A stretch of DNA of 43,854 nucleotides from an uncultured Prevotellaceae bacterium (GTDB lineage: Bacteria; Bacteroidota; Bacteroidia; Bacteroidales; Bacteroidaceae): NCBI GenBank assembly GCA_902799905.1, contig CADCCB010000053.1, positions 1 through 43,854 of the forward strand. Direction: 5' to 3'. Shown here piece by piece: positions 26,466 through 37,400 of this stretch. The position numbers were made by a program, and so were the translations under genes. Under the pieces are notes generated by a model. The model searched no databases and was not told the DNA's origin. It worked only from the letters and a program-made list of their open reading frames with translations. Position 1 is the first letter of the stretch, and each line of letters opens with the position of its first letter.

Positions 26466-27637
26466 GGTATTTAGTAACGATAATAGGTATGATTTGTCTG
26501 CTGGCTTGTAGTAGCGAGGATACTACGAGGACTGCGGAGGTGGGGAGCCAGATGAGGCCCATCGCCTTCGGAGATGCCTATACCGCTCAGCCTACACGCA
26601 GCAGTGCGGTTTACTCGGCAGAGCAGGGCATCGGCGCCGATCAGAGCATCGGCGTGTATGCCTATCTGCACGACAACTCGACGTGGGCTGCCGACGAGGC
26701 TTACAATACAGCCAATCCCGAAGCCCCCCAGCGCCTTATCCCCAACTTCATGTGGAACCAGAAGGCCACCTGTCTGGAGAAGGGCGGCAACTTCAACTAT
26801 TCACCCCTGAAATACTGGCCCAACGAGTTGGACGACAAGGTGTCGTTCATGGCCTATTTCCCCTATACTAATACGGAGAATACGGGCCTCACACCCCTGC
26901 TTGCCAACAATGAAACGGGGCTGCCCACATTCCGCTTCACCGTGAAAGAGACGGCCGACGAGCAGGTGGACTTCCTGCTGTCGGAACTGCTGGCTGATCT
27001 GCCCAACGGCACCAGCGCTGTGTCGACCAGCAGTGCTGACGACCGCAGCGAACTGACGGTGACCGACCGCGTGCGCTTCCTGTTCCACCACATGACATCG
27101 AAGGTGGAGTTCCACATTGTGGCAGCGGCAGAGGTGCGCGAAGATATCGCCCACTTCAGACTGAACAGCCTGAGCGTGAGCAATCTCTACAAGGACGGAA
27201 AACTGACACCGACCTATAGTGCAGGCGAGACAACATACGCCTGGAGCGAACAGAGCACCAAGCATGGCACGGCCCCGGCCTACACCTTCCCCCTGAAGAC
27301 GCTGACGGGCTATCTGCTGATGCCGCAGACGCTGAGCAACGACGTCATGCTGAACATCGACTACGATGTCACCTTCAAGAGCGACGGTACCACCTACACC
27401 TACGACGGCTCGGGCAATCTGGTGCCGCAGGAAGACTATACGTACCACAACAACGCCTCGATACAGTTGAACATGATGAAGCGGACAGGCACAGACACCC
27501 GGCTGACGGAGTGGTTGCCCAACCACCACTATGTGTACTACATCCGCATCCGTGCCAACGCTATCGAGTTTACCGGACAGGTGGTGGAGTGGGTCGATAC
27601 TGTCGAGATAGATGATATAGAACTGGAAGAACCGTAG
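26462..27637 (+). CDS. Fimbrillin family lipoprotein, probable minor or tip subunit
   Basis: The gene encodes 391 residues. The lipobox LLAC ends at Cys16. A PTRSS site with Arg46 replaces the usual TTRAG. Family motifs are clear: SIGVYAYL, NFNYSPLKYWPNE, VSFMAYFPYT and the RVRFLFHHMTSKVEFHI segment that in fimbrillins forms the second half of the N-terminal domain. The C-terminal NHHYVYYIRIRANAIEFTGQVVEW is the normal end of the family. It overlaps the preceding gene by 4 bases (ATGA). GGC/GCC-rich codons suggest lower expression than the stalk genes. Confidence 0.8.
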   Translation: MRYLVTIIGMICLLACSSEDTTRTAEVGSQMRPIAFGDAYTAQPTRSSAVYSAEQGIGADQSIGVYAYLHDNSTWAADEAYNTANPEAPQRLIPNFMWNQKATCLEKGGNFNYSPLKYWPNELDDKVSFMAYFPYTNTENTGLTPLLANNETGLPTFRFTVKETADEQVDFLLSELLADLPNGTSAVSTSSADDRSELTVTDRVRFLFHHMTSKVEFHIVAAAEVREDIAHFRLNSLSVSNLYKDGKLTPTYSAGETTYAWSEQSTKHGTAPAYTFPLKTLTGYLLMPQTLSNDVMLNIDYDVTFKSDGTTYTYDGSGNLVPQEDYTYHNNASIQLNMMKRTGTDTRLTEWLPNHHYVYYIRIRANAIEFTGQVVEWVDTVEIDDIELEEP

Positions 27638-28020
27638 GGAGTTAAGAGTTAAGAATTAAGAATTAAGAAAAAAATATGAACGAGAACAAGAAAAAAATAA
27701 TTATATGAGAAATTCTTGCTTAGGCAAGCGACCAAAGGTCGAGTCCATGGGCAATTACATGGGAATTATATGTTTTATATAAACACGAATTACCACGAAT
27801 TGATCACGAATTATCATTAATTAAAATATGGATGAGAAAAAAAATAATTATATGAGAAATTACATGGGCAATTACATGGGAATTATATGTTTTATATAAA
27901 CACGAATTATCATTAATTACCCACGCGCTCGGCGACGCAAGGAGACGCTTGCTACCGAAGGGACGCAAGAATTATCATTAATTTAAAGAGTTAAGAGTTA
28001 AGAGTTAAGAGTTGATAAAC
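27638..28020. repeat. Repeat-filled intergenic region with separated L and R modules
   Basis: It opens with GAGTTAAG-type tandem units. Module L lies at 27715-27746, followed by two rounds of the AT-rich unit without insertions (27747-27920). Module R lies at 27926-27969, then more GAGTTAAG units run up to the start codon. L sits in AAATT/ATGGGC and R in ACACG/AATT. The uninterrupted ACACG-AATTATCATTAATT at 27899-27917 shows the empty R site. No gene is seen. Confidence 0.8.
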
Positions 28021-29367
28021 GTGACGACGATATTACGATACAACGCAACCCGGTTGATGGTCGCCTTCCTGGCGGCAGTCGCCTTTGTGGCCTGCTCTGA
28101 CAGCGACTCACCGGATAGTCCGCTGCAGCCTGTCCCCGAACAGCCGACAACGGTCAGGCTCGAGATGGGCTTCTCCTGTCGTTTCGCAGAGCCGACAACC
28201 CGCGCTGTGGGTGATGGCGAACTTACCACAGAGATACTGCAGACGAAAGGCTTCGGCGTGTATTGCTGGTACACGGGCACGACTCACTTCGACCCCGCCT
28301 TCAATCCGCCCAACACGCATATCAAGGACTATCTGGGCGAAAACGGCAACCTGCTGATGAACAACCAGAAGGTGGAATACACAGGCGGAGTATGGACCTA
28401 CACCCCGAAGAAATACTGGCCCATCAACCAGGAGGAGTTGCTGACGCTGCGGGCCTATGCACCCTATACCAGTTATGTGATGACCGACGAGCACGGTATG
28501 CCGCAACTGCCTGTGGTGCTGGGTACAAAGACAACTGATGCTCTTTATGGCACAGACTACCATAACGGTACGCAGCACGACCCGCTGTGGGGCACGGGAC
28601 GACTGGTGTTGCCCAGCGGCGAATACGACCGCGAGGATGGTCATGAGAAATACGGAACCCTCTACAATAACATCACCTACGAGATGAGCGGCGACTACAA
28701 GTTGACCAATGCCAGTGAGGCGCGCAACGGCACCATCGACTGGTTCTTCCATCACGGCATGTCGTGTCTGATGTTCACCTGCTCCGTCATTGCCGACCCG
28801 GGCTGCGACAAAGTGACCATCCAAAGTATCAAGATAGAAGATCTCTATACCCAGGGCCTGCTGAGCCTGAGCAGTCCTACCGCCTCGGAGTCGGAGAAAC
28901 CTATATGGAACGAACCCTCAGGAGACATGAAAGTGAAACTTGATGGGGCTACGACGGAGGATTTAGGCTATACATGGACTCCCGGCGACCTGGCACCTGC
29001 GCCAGACCCGAACCTTGAGCGCCCGGAGAATCCTGCCGATCCCTATCCTTTCGTCATCAACACGAATCTGTCACCTTCCAGGAAGACATACCCCTTCAAC
29101 CTGCTCAGTCACGGACTGCTGATCATCCCGCGCGATTATTCGGATGGCCAAGGACTGAAGGTGACCATCACTTACACGATTGACACTGACACGGAATCGC
29201 TGACTGCCGTGGGAACGATTAAGCGAAACTTCGAAGGCAACACCAAATACACGCTGGGACTGAACTTGACACCGTCGACAGGCGGTCTGGAAATCGAGGT
29301 AGTACAGTCGGCTTTCACACCGTGGAGCGATGGCGGTAGTGGAGAACACGAAGTCTATAATTGGTGA
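28021..29367 (+). CDS. Fimbrillin family lipoprotein, probable minor or tip subunit
   Basis: From GTG 28021 the product has 448 residues with lipid Cys25 (AFVACSDSD). A longer frame starts at TTG 28012. I prefer GTG because the next paralogue begins with GTG at the same alignment position (TILRYNA(T/H)RL) and then also has its lipid cysteine at residue 25. TTRA with Arg61, then KGFGVYCWY, WTYTPKKYWPI and LRAYAPYTSY mark the fimbrillin fold. The IDWFFHHGMSCLMFTC segment and a C-terminal LEIEVVQSAFTPW complete it. It stands alone between two repeat-filled gaps. Confidence 0.78.
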   Translation: MTTILRYNATRLMVAFLAAVAFVACSDSDSPDSPLQPVPEQPTTVRLEMGFSCRFAEPTTRAVGDGELTTEILQTKGFGVYCWYTGTTHFDPAFNPPNTHIKDYLGENGNLLMNNQKVEYTGGVWTYTPKKYWPINQEELLTLRAYAPYTSYVMTDEHGMPQLPVVLGTKTTDALYGTDYHNGTQHDPLWGTGRLVLPSGEYDREDGHEKYGTLYNNITYEMSGDYKLTNASEARNGTIDWFFHHGMSCLMFTCSVIADPGCDKVTIQSIKIEDLYTQGLLSLSSPTASESEKPIWNEPSGDMKVKLDGATTEDLGYTWTPGDLAPAPDPNLERPENPADPYPFVINTNLSPSRKTYPFNLLSHGLLIIPRDYSDGQGLKVTITYTIDTDTESLTAVGTIKRNFEGNTKYTLGLNLTPSTGGLEIEVVQSAFTPWSDGGSGEHEVYNW

Positions 29368-29859
29368 GTGGAAAGTGAAGAGTGAAGAGTTAAGAATTAA
29401 GAGTTAAGAAAAAATATGAACGAGAAAAAGAAAATAAAAATTATATGATAAATTCTTGCTTAGGCAAGCGACCAAAGGTCGAGTCCATGGGCAATTACAT
29501 GGGAATTACATGTTTAAAAAAGAACACGCGCTCGGCGACGCAAGGAGACGCTTGCTACCGAAGGGACGCAAGAATTACCATAAATTATCCACGAATTATC
29601 ATGAATTAAAAGTAAAACGACCACGAAAACACGAATTACCACGAATGTCCCACGAATTATCATTAATATAAAGTATGAATGAGAACAATATAATAATAAT
29701 TAAATGAGAATTACATGGGCAATTATATGGGAATTATATGTTTAAAAAAAAACACGCGCTCGGCGACGCAAGGAGACGCTTGCTACCGAAGGGACGCAAG
29801 AATTACCATTAATGTACCACGAATTATCATTAATATAAAGAAGTAAGAGTTAATATAAC
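29368..29859. repeat. Repeat-filled intergenic region with one L and two R modules
   Basis: It contains GAGTTAAG-type tandem units, module L at 29455-29486, module R at 29529-29572, several CACGAATTACCACGAATG blocks, and a second R at 29757-29800. R modules follow ACACG and precede AATTACCAT. A short frame across L and R (from 29456) is a by-product of the repeats. No gene, RNA gene or clear promoter box is seen. Confidence 0.8.
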
Positions 29860-31170
29860 GTGATAACGATATTACGATATAACGCACACCGGCTACTGAT
29901 TGCCTTCCTGGCAACAGTCATCTTCGCCGGTTGTTCGGACGACAGCAATGAACTGTTGCCGGACTCTCCGGATCCGACAGAGGAGAAGAAGGGGCTGACG
30001 ATGGACTTGTCGGCTTCGGCTCCAGACTATGTGGATGCTGCGAAGGTGGGAGAAGAAAACCAGAATGGCGCGCGAGAAATGACTACCCGCAGTTGGACGC
30101 CGCCCTCCGGCTACTTCCTCTATGGTGGTATCTATGATGACAATGGCAACCCTTATGTCAACTTTACAGACATCAGCCTGACGAACAAGAGCATCGATGC
30201 CTACTTCACACGTGCTGACGGAGATGAACCAACTCCTATAATAGACCCCGAAGACCCTAAATACCCCGCATACGCTTTCTATCCCTATCACGGACGACTG
30301 CGCTACAAGAATTCAACCGGTAAATGGGAACTGTCCATCAGAAAGGTTGACCCAGAGAATGTTCCGGGGGGCGACTACTACGTCTATGGCTTCATTCCCA
30401 GCGATGCTGCCGACGATGCCACCATTTCCACCATTTCCGAGAGCAACTACGCGCTGGGTGCCACGCTGACCATCAAGGGACTGCGCACGGCAGGCTACGA
30501 TGCCTGCGTCATCATCGGGGCCAAGGAAGGTCCCGACGAGGACCACGACAATGGGCTGACGGCCGGTGACTTCAAGTTCAATCTCAAGACGGGCGAGGAT
30601 GTCAAGAACTACCTCTACCTGCTCTTCGACCACCTCGGTTCGGCACTCACCATCGGCATCAAGGTGGACGGTGACTATAACACGCTGCGCACCATCAAAC
30701 TGAAACAACTGACACTCCAGACGGCTACGGAATCCGGCTTGATGACGGAGAAGGCCGACGTGGTAGTGACACTGAACGGCAACAATACGGGCACCAACCC
30801 CATTACCACCTTGACCTACACCCAGACAGGCGCTGTGCCTGAAGTGGGCAAAGGTGGCACCCCGGTATATCAGTCGGACAACGGAAAGGAGTTGACCACC
30901 AGTTACCAGTCGTTCCTGAGTCACTTCCTGCCCATCGACGATGTGACGAAGGTTGTCATCACCTGCACGTATGACGTTTACGACAAAAAGGAAAACCTGC
31001 TGCACAAGGACTGCAAGGCAACCAACACCATCCGACTGTCGGACATCATACCATACTTCCCCGGTGTGCAGCGTGGTTGGAAATACGGCATCAATATGAC
31101 TGTGGTGCCAACGTACCTGTATGTGCTGTCGGATCCGGATCTTGATAACCCGACGATGATTGTTGGTTAA
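29860..31170 (+). CDS. Fimbrillin-like lipoprotein, probable minor or tip subunit
   Basis: The gene encodes 436 residues with a GTG start and lipid Cys25 (IFAGCSDD). The N-terminal 18 residues are close to those of the preceding gene in both DNA and protein, while the rest is only distantly similar. MTTRS with Arg77 is the probable processing site. The middle includes YAFYPYHGRLRY, GGDYYVYGFIPSDA and YLYLLFDHLGSALTIGI, the last matching the fimbrillin FxHxxS segment. The C-terminus ends YLYVLSDPDLDNPTMIVG rather than in the strand ending seen in the stalk genes. This makes it the most diverged fimbrillin here and a candidate for the pilus end. Confidence 0.7.
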   Translation: MITILRYNAHRLLIAFLATVIFAGCSDDSNELLPDSPDPTEEKKGLTMDLSASAPDYVDAAKVGEENQNGAREMTTRSWTPPSGYFLYGGIYDDNGNPYVNFTDISLTNKSIDAYFTRADGDEPTPIIDPEDPKYPAYAFYPYHGRLRYKNSTGKWELSIRKVDPENVPGGDYYVYGFIPSDAADDATISTISESNYALGATLTIKGLRTAGYDACVIIGAKEGPDEDHDNGLTAGDFKFNLKTGEDVKNYLYLLFDHLGSALTIGIKVDGDYNTLRTIKLKQLTLQTATESGLMTEKADVVVTLNGNNTGTNPITTLTYTQTGAVPEVGKGGTPVYQSDNGKELTTSYQSFLSHFLPIDDVTKVVITCTYDVYDKKENLLHKDCKATNTIRLSDIIPYFPGVQRGWKYGINMTVVPTYLYVLSDPDLDNPTMIVG

Positions 31171-31468
31171 GAGTGAAGAGTGAAGAATTAAGAGTGAAGA
31201 AAAAAATATGAACGAGAAAAAGAAAAAATAATTATATGATAAATTCTTGCTTAGGCAAGCGACCAAAGGTCGAGTCCATGGGCCGCTCGGCGACGCAAGG
31301 AGACGCTTGCTACCGAAGGGAACATGGGCAATTATATGGCAATTATATGTTTAAAAAAGAACACGCGCTCGGCGACGCAAGGAGACGCTTGCTACCGAAG
31401 GGACGCAAGAATTATCATTAATTTAAAGAGTGAAGAGTGAAGAATTAACGAAATAACGATATAACGAG
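31171..31468. repeat. Repeat-filled gap before the second giant gene
   Basis: It holds GAGTGAAG-type tandem units, a composite L-R element at 31246-31320 (3' truncated), a separate R module at 31366-31409, and ACGATATAACG units just before the ATG. The arrangement mirrors the gaps between the fimbrillin genes, tying the giant gene to the same repeat-spaced locus. Confidence 0.8.
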
Positions 31469-34400
31469 ATGAAGAGAGTTATCACCATACTGATTTTGGG
31501 ACTCCTGGGCACAATCGTGGCACAGGGGCAGATCAAGATTGGTGGTAACGTATATGGCGGTGGCAACCAGGCTGTGGTGAAGGGCACCACGAGCGTGACG
31601 GTGAAAGCCGGCGACATAGGTGCCGTTCTCGACTCGGAGGCATCACGACCGCTGGAAGATCCGAAGGGAAAGGTGTTTGGCGGTGCCCGTATGGCGAACG
31701 TCGGAGGCTATTCCTATGTACATATTGATGGTGAGCATGCTACCGACTATATCCTTGTGAACCATGTTTATGGCGGTAATGACATCGCCGGACAGGTAGG
31801 CACGGCAAAGGCCTTGAACATATCCATGCCTGCCGACTCGCTGACGGCTATCAAGCGTGATCCTGCACTTCATCCTGAGGATGCCACCGACCCGAAGCGC
31901 AACAGCATCGACGACACGTTTAACAGTTATGTACGCTTGTCTACCAAGACTGACGGTGAAGGCAACCCAGCCGCTGATGCCAAGAAGGTGTACATCGGTC
32001 AACTCTTTGGTGGTGGCAATGGTGAATATGACTATGAGCAGACATCAGGTCCTGGAGCAGGCAAGGTGACACACACTATCTACAGTAAGAGTGACAAGAA
32101 TCATTCGAATCCTGTTGTACAGTTGGTGACCGACGAGGGTGAAGTGGGCTTCCAGTTGCCGGAACAGGACAAGACCTATCTGGAAGTTTTGGGCGGTTCC
32201 ATCGTCTATGGCTACGGCGGCGGCAACAATTCCACGGTGAAGACCCAGAACGTCATCCACTACGACAACCCCAGTGCGGTGGTGAACCATATTCTGGCGA
32301 GCACATCAGAAGAGACGAAAGGCCAAGAGGCAGATGCTACGATTTATACCGCCTATGCTGCTTCTATAGCAGCAGGAACTCCTGTGATGCCTTCGGGCTA
32401 CGAGGACCTGCTTAGCACAGTCCGCTTCAAGGAGATGGGCATCAACACCACCTTCTCACAGCCCAGCAGCGACGAGTTCCAGGTGGGCCGCTTCTTTGGT
32501 GGTAACAATCTGGCGGAGATGCATATACGCCCCACGTGGAACCTGCTGAGCGGCAAGATACGTAACCTCTACAGCGGTGGCAACCGCGGTGCCATGACCA
32601 GTCCGGAAGGTCTGCTCCTTGAAATTAAGGAGTACTCGACACTCGTTGTCGACAACCTGTATGGCGGTTGCCGTATGGCAGACGTGATGCCAACGGTGAA
32701 CGGCGCCTATGTCCCTTGTACGAATCTTCTCGGTTATAAATTCCCCGATGGATTCTCGGCCCGTGTGAGAGTGCTTGGCGGTGACATTAAAAACATCTAT
32801 GGCGGTAACGACGTGACTGGCACCGTATATGGTGGCAATGCCATCGGTCTGTACACGAGCATCCGTGGCGATGTCTATGGAGGTGGCAATGGCGCCTATC
32901 CTTATACCGACAATGAGCAACTTGCCGACGACGACACCTTCGGCGACTTCTATTACGATCCCGGTTCGTCATCGGCTGCAGCCCTGAAAGCGTTCCGTCC
33001 CAATGCCGAGCAGGTGAGCATCCGACTCCATGGTACCGAAGCAACCCCGACACTCATCAAGGGCTCTGTATTCCTTGGAGGCAACTGTGCCAGTCTGGCC
33101 ACCAAGGTGGCAAACCCGAAGGTGGAATTGAAGATGAGTTCGTATGTGACTGTCAACAATGTATTCCTCGGCAACAACGGTGCCGGCATGATAGACCCGG
33201 ATTATTTGCAGATATATGCCGGTGGAATCGATGAAAACGGAGCATATGTCGCGAGCGGTGGTACGGATTTCAGTACTATGGATCTCACGAACCCGTCGAT
33301 GATGGCTGACTATATGGATGCTGTCACGATGACGCTGCATCCCTCCATTGTGTTCGACAAGAAGACTAATGGCGACCCAGATGATTACATAGATTTCTCG
33401 AGTAACGTCGGTTCGTTCTATTGCGGTGGTAACGTAGGTAGTATGGGTATTGCTGGTAAGAACACCTATCGTATAGACCGGGGACTGAACATCTTCGAGA
33501 AGTTCGTAGGCGGATGTAACAATGCCGACGTGGCCGAGGGTACTTACAATGCGGCTTTCAAGGGTGGCGTGCTCGGTAGTGAGGATGAGCGCACCGACTA
33601 TACTGATGGAGGCAAAATCAAGGACCGTGTGGAAATCAACTTCGAGAACCTGACCATGACGCCCAAACGCTGGAACAGCGCAGGAGACGATCTGGAGTGG
33701 AATACCCATAAGTGGGGCGATGTCTATACTGCTGTTGAAGCAGGCACTATCTTGACCAGCGGTGAGAAATATTATACCTCTGACAGAGGGGCAGGGGAGT
33801 TCTCGTCTGACGGCACGGAAATAGCCGACGGCACCAACTATTTCTTTAAGGAGGACGAGCAGGGATTCTACGAAGTCGATGCCGTCGGTACCGATTCCGG
33901 TCGCCGTCTGTTGGGCGGCAACATCTACGGCGGCTGTTACAACAGCGGCCACGTGAACGGCAACGTCATCATCAACATCAACGAGGACGTTATCAGGAAA
34001 GACGAGATCTTCGGTGCGGGCAATTCCACCGTTGAACTTGAAGACCAGCGTGACGATTTGGAAGCGGTGGCCATGTCGGTGTTTGGTGCCGGTCACGGTG
34101 AATACACCGAGATATGGGGCAGCACCACCGTGAACCACAACAACGGTTATGCTTTCCAGATTTATGGTGGTGGCGAGCAGGGCGTGGTTGGAAAACCGCG
34201 TGATGTGGTGGACGAACACGGTATTGTCACGGGTGAGGAATACTACTTCGATCCAGCCTTCAGCAGCACCGTCAACCTGAACGGGGCAACGGCCATCTAT
34301 TCCGATGAAGGCACGGCAGAAGACCTGGCCGAGACGGAATATATCTATGGCGGCGGCAACGAAGGCGACGTCTGCGGCAACACATACGTCAATCTGGGCA

Positions 34401-37400
34401 ACGGTCGTATCTATGACGCCTTCGGAGGTGCCAGCAATGCCGACATCCTGGGACATGCGGAGGTCATCATCGGTCGGCAGCCCAATGGCAGTGGCGGCTA
34501 TAAATCCGGTTTCCCATGGATAAGGGATATTGTTTATGGCGGTAACGACTTTGGCGGCGAAATACATGGAGCATACGAGGATGGCTTCGATTACACATCA
34601 CGCATCCGCGACTACGAAACCTACAAGACACAGATGCACGGCTATGCCGAGGGCAAGCACGACTACATGCTGAAGGCTTCTTCTTACGTTGAATATCTCC
34701 AGGGTCGTGTGGACACCATCTTCGGTGGCTCGTATGGTAACTACGACTATACTGACACGAAGACCTATGGTGTCGGCAATAAGATGCCCCGACAGGAGAG
34801 TGCCTTTGTCAACCTGCGCCCAGTTAGCAACGACCGAAACCGCATCAATGGCGTATTCGGTGCCGGTACGGGTTATCCGGCCAACCGCGAGGATGATAAG
34901 GCGCAAGACCATAGTTACGTGCTCGTCGACCTTACCGACGAAAACAATGAAGGCTTCAAGAATATGGTTGTCTTCGGCTCAGGTAGTTACAACGGTTTGG
35001 GTATGCGTGAAAATGTCTTTGCCCCCGGCTTCGACCTTGACAAAGCCTCTGCCGTCATCGACCTGCTGCACGGTGAGATACGTAATGTCTATGGAGGCAG
35101 TTACAGAGAGGGCAACACCGCCCGTACGGTGGTTAACGTGCCGACGGAGTCCACCATCAAGGTTCAGAACATCTTCGGTGGTGCCTACGGTTTGAGGATT
35201 CTGCCGCCTTGCGATGTCATCCAGACGAACGTGAACTATAAGAACACGAGCGAAAACGCTGTGGTGACAGGTGCCATCTATGGTGGCAACAACAACCAGC
35301 GACGCTCCATCTTTACCAACGTGAACATCTCCTCGCCCGTGTGGTCGGACAAGGAGGCGGGCTATTTGGCTAAAGTCTATGGTGCCGGCAAGGGTTTCAA
35401 CAGTTGGTCGGAACATACACACGTGGAATTGCTCAGCGGTGCCAAGGTATATGAGGTCTATGGCGGTGGTGAGATGGGCCACGTGCTGAATGCCGAGTCG
35501 GTGCAGAAGTACATGCAGACTAACAAGGATAAGCCTTCGGTAAATATTGCAGAAGAGGCTCCTTGGGATGATCCTGCACGCTGGGACGGCGGAGTAGGCA
35601 CGGGTACAGTTAAGACGACAAAATTACATGAGGATGACGAGAAGACCATCAAGGAAGAATGGGACCAGGCTTGGATAGATGCCTGGACGCTGGGTGACTA
35701 CTACACACCGAACGCAGACTTTAATAACTATTTCGACACCTTCGCCGCTTTGCGTAGCACCTCGCTGGTGAGAAAGGCAGAGATTGACGAGAGAGACTAC
35801 TCCGCCTACTCTGATGAAGAAAAGGCGAAGCGCCAATATATCTATAACACCAACGTCATCATCAACGAGGGTGCTGAAGTGGTGAACTATGCCTACGGTG
35901 GCGGCTATGGTTCGGGTGCCTCGCCATTGAGCGGCGACGTATGGGGACATACCTACATTGCCCTGCTTGGCGGTAAGGTAAATAAGGATATCTATGCCGC
36001 CTGTACGGCAGGAAGTGTGGATGATGCCTTTGCCGTGGTGGGTCCCTATCACAAGAGCGACAATCCTTTTGGCTTCACCGCCAGTGCTACGGCCTATATC
36101 AAGGGCGGCTCCTGCCGTAACGTCTATGGCGGCGGATGGGAGGGTAATGTTGGCGTGCACTACGGAGAAATCAGCACCCCTGTGACAGGCCCTGACAGGG
36201 TGAAGGGCACCTCTGACGATGACAAACCCGGAGAGACCTATGTGGTCATCGGCGATCTCAACGGCAGCAGTTTCACCAGTGGCATCCCCACCGTCCAGCG
36301 TAATGCCTACGGTGGCGGTGAGGGTGGTGCCGTATATGGTACTGCCAACGTGAAACTCAACAACGGCTACATCGGCTATGAATATAAAGACAAGAAATAC
36401 GTTGAAAAGATAGAAGACGACACCAAGGAAACGCCCAATACGCTGCTGACCGATGCCGGCAACCTGTTTGGCGGTGGCTATATCGACAACAGTACCGTCG
36501 ACAAGACCAAGGTGATTCTCAATGGCGGCGTGGTGCGCAACAGTGTCTTCGGCGGCGGTGAGATTGCGGCTATCGGACGTGGTGACATGAAGGCGAAAGT
36601 CAGTGGTTCCGGTTATGAACTGAATGACATCTACCGTCCGGGTAAGACGAACGTCGAGATGTATGAAGGCCACGTTCAGCGTAATGTGTATGGTGGCGGT
36701 CGCGGCTACGACAACCTGGGTCGTGTAGGCTCGCTGAACTGTGCCGGCTACGTCTTCGGTCAGACAGAGGTACATATCCACGGTGGTGAAATCGGAACAG
36801 TGTCCGGCGTGGCCGATGGTGACGGCAATGTATTCGGCGGCGGTGATATTGGCGTTGTCTATAGTGCCTACGAGAATGCTGACGGCACCTTCGGCAGAGG
36901 AAAGAAGATAGGCACGCGCTACGATGGAATAGAGCATAGCAAAGGTTATTATTATAAGTATGAGAATGACAGTTATCTCCCTGGCTATCCACTTACCGAG
37001 GACTGCAAGGTGGTTGTCGAACCCATGCTTCAGGTGTTGAACTCCGTGACCATTGATGGTCATGACTATGCCCCCGGCCAGTTTGTGCCTATTGATACGC
37101 TGAACACGCTGAAAGACAAGAATACCGATGTATCCAAGTGGAGTTGCTTGGACCAGACGGGTATCATCATTCATAATGCCGTGTTTGCCGGTGGTAACGC
37201 CAATCCCGGTTCTGTGACGACGGGAGCCAATATCAATACGGTATTCGGCAATGCCACCGCCTCTATCAACGATGTGTTCCATCGCGACATGATTACGCTG
37301 GGTACGCGTCATACGGGTGGACTCTACGGTGATGGTAACCTGACGCTCGTCGACGGTTATCGTGAACTGAATATCACCAACTATGGCACCGACTACTACT

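Noticed and set aside
28012-28020. TTG start for the third minor fimbrillin
   Set aside because: The conserved GTG start of the next paralogue aligns with GTG 28021, and both then have the lipid cysteine at residue 25.
16021-31468. CRISPR array
   Set aside because: Repeats are unevenly spaced, nested and AT-rich, the spacers between them are themselves repeats, and no cas gene is present.
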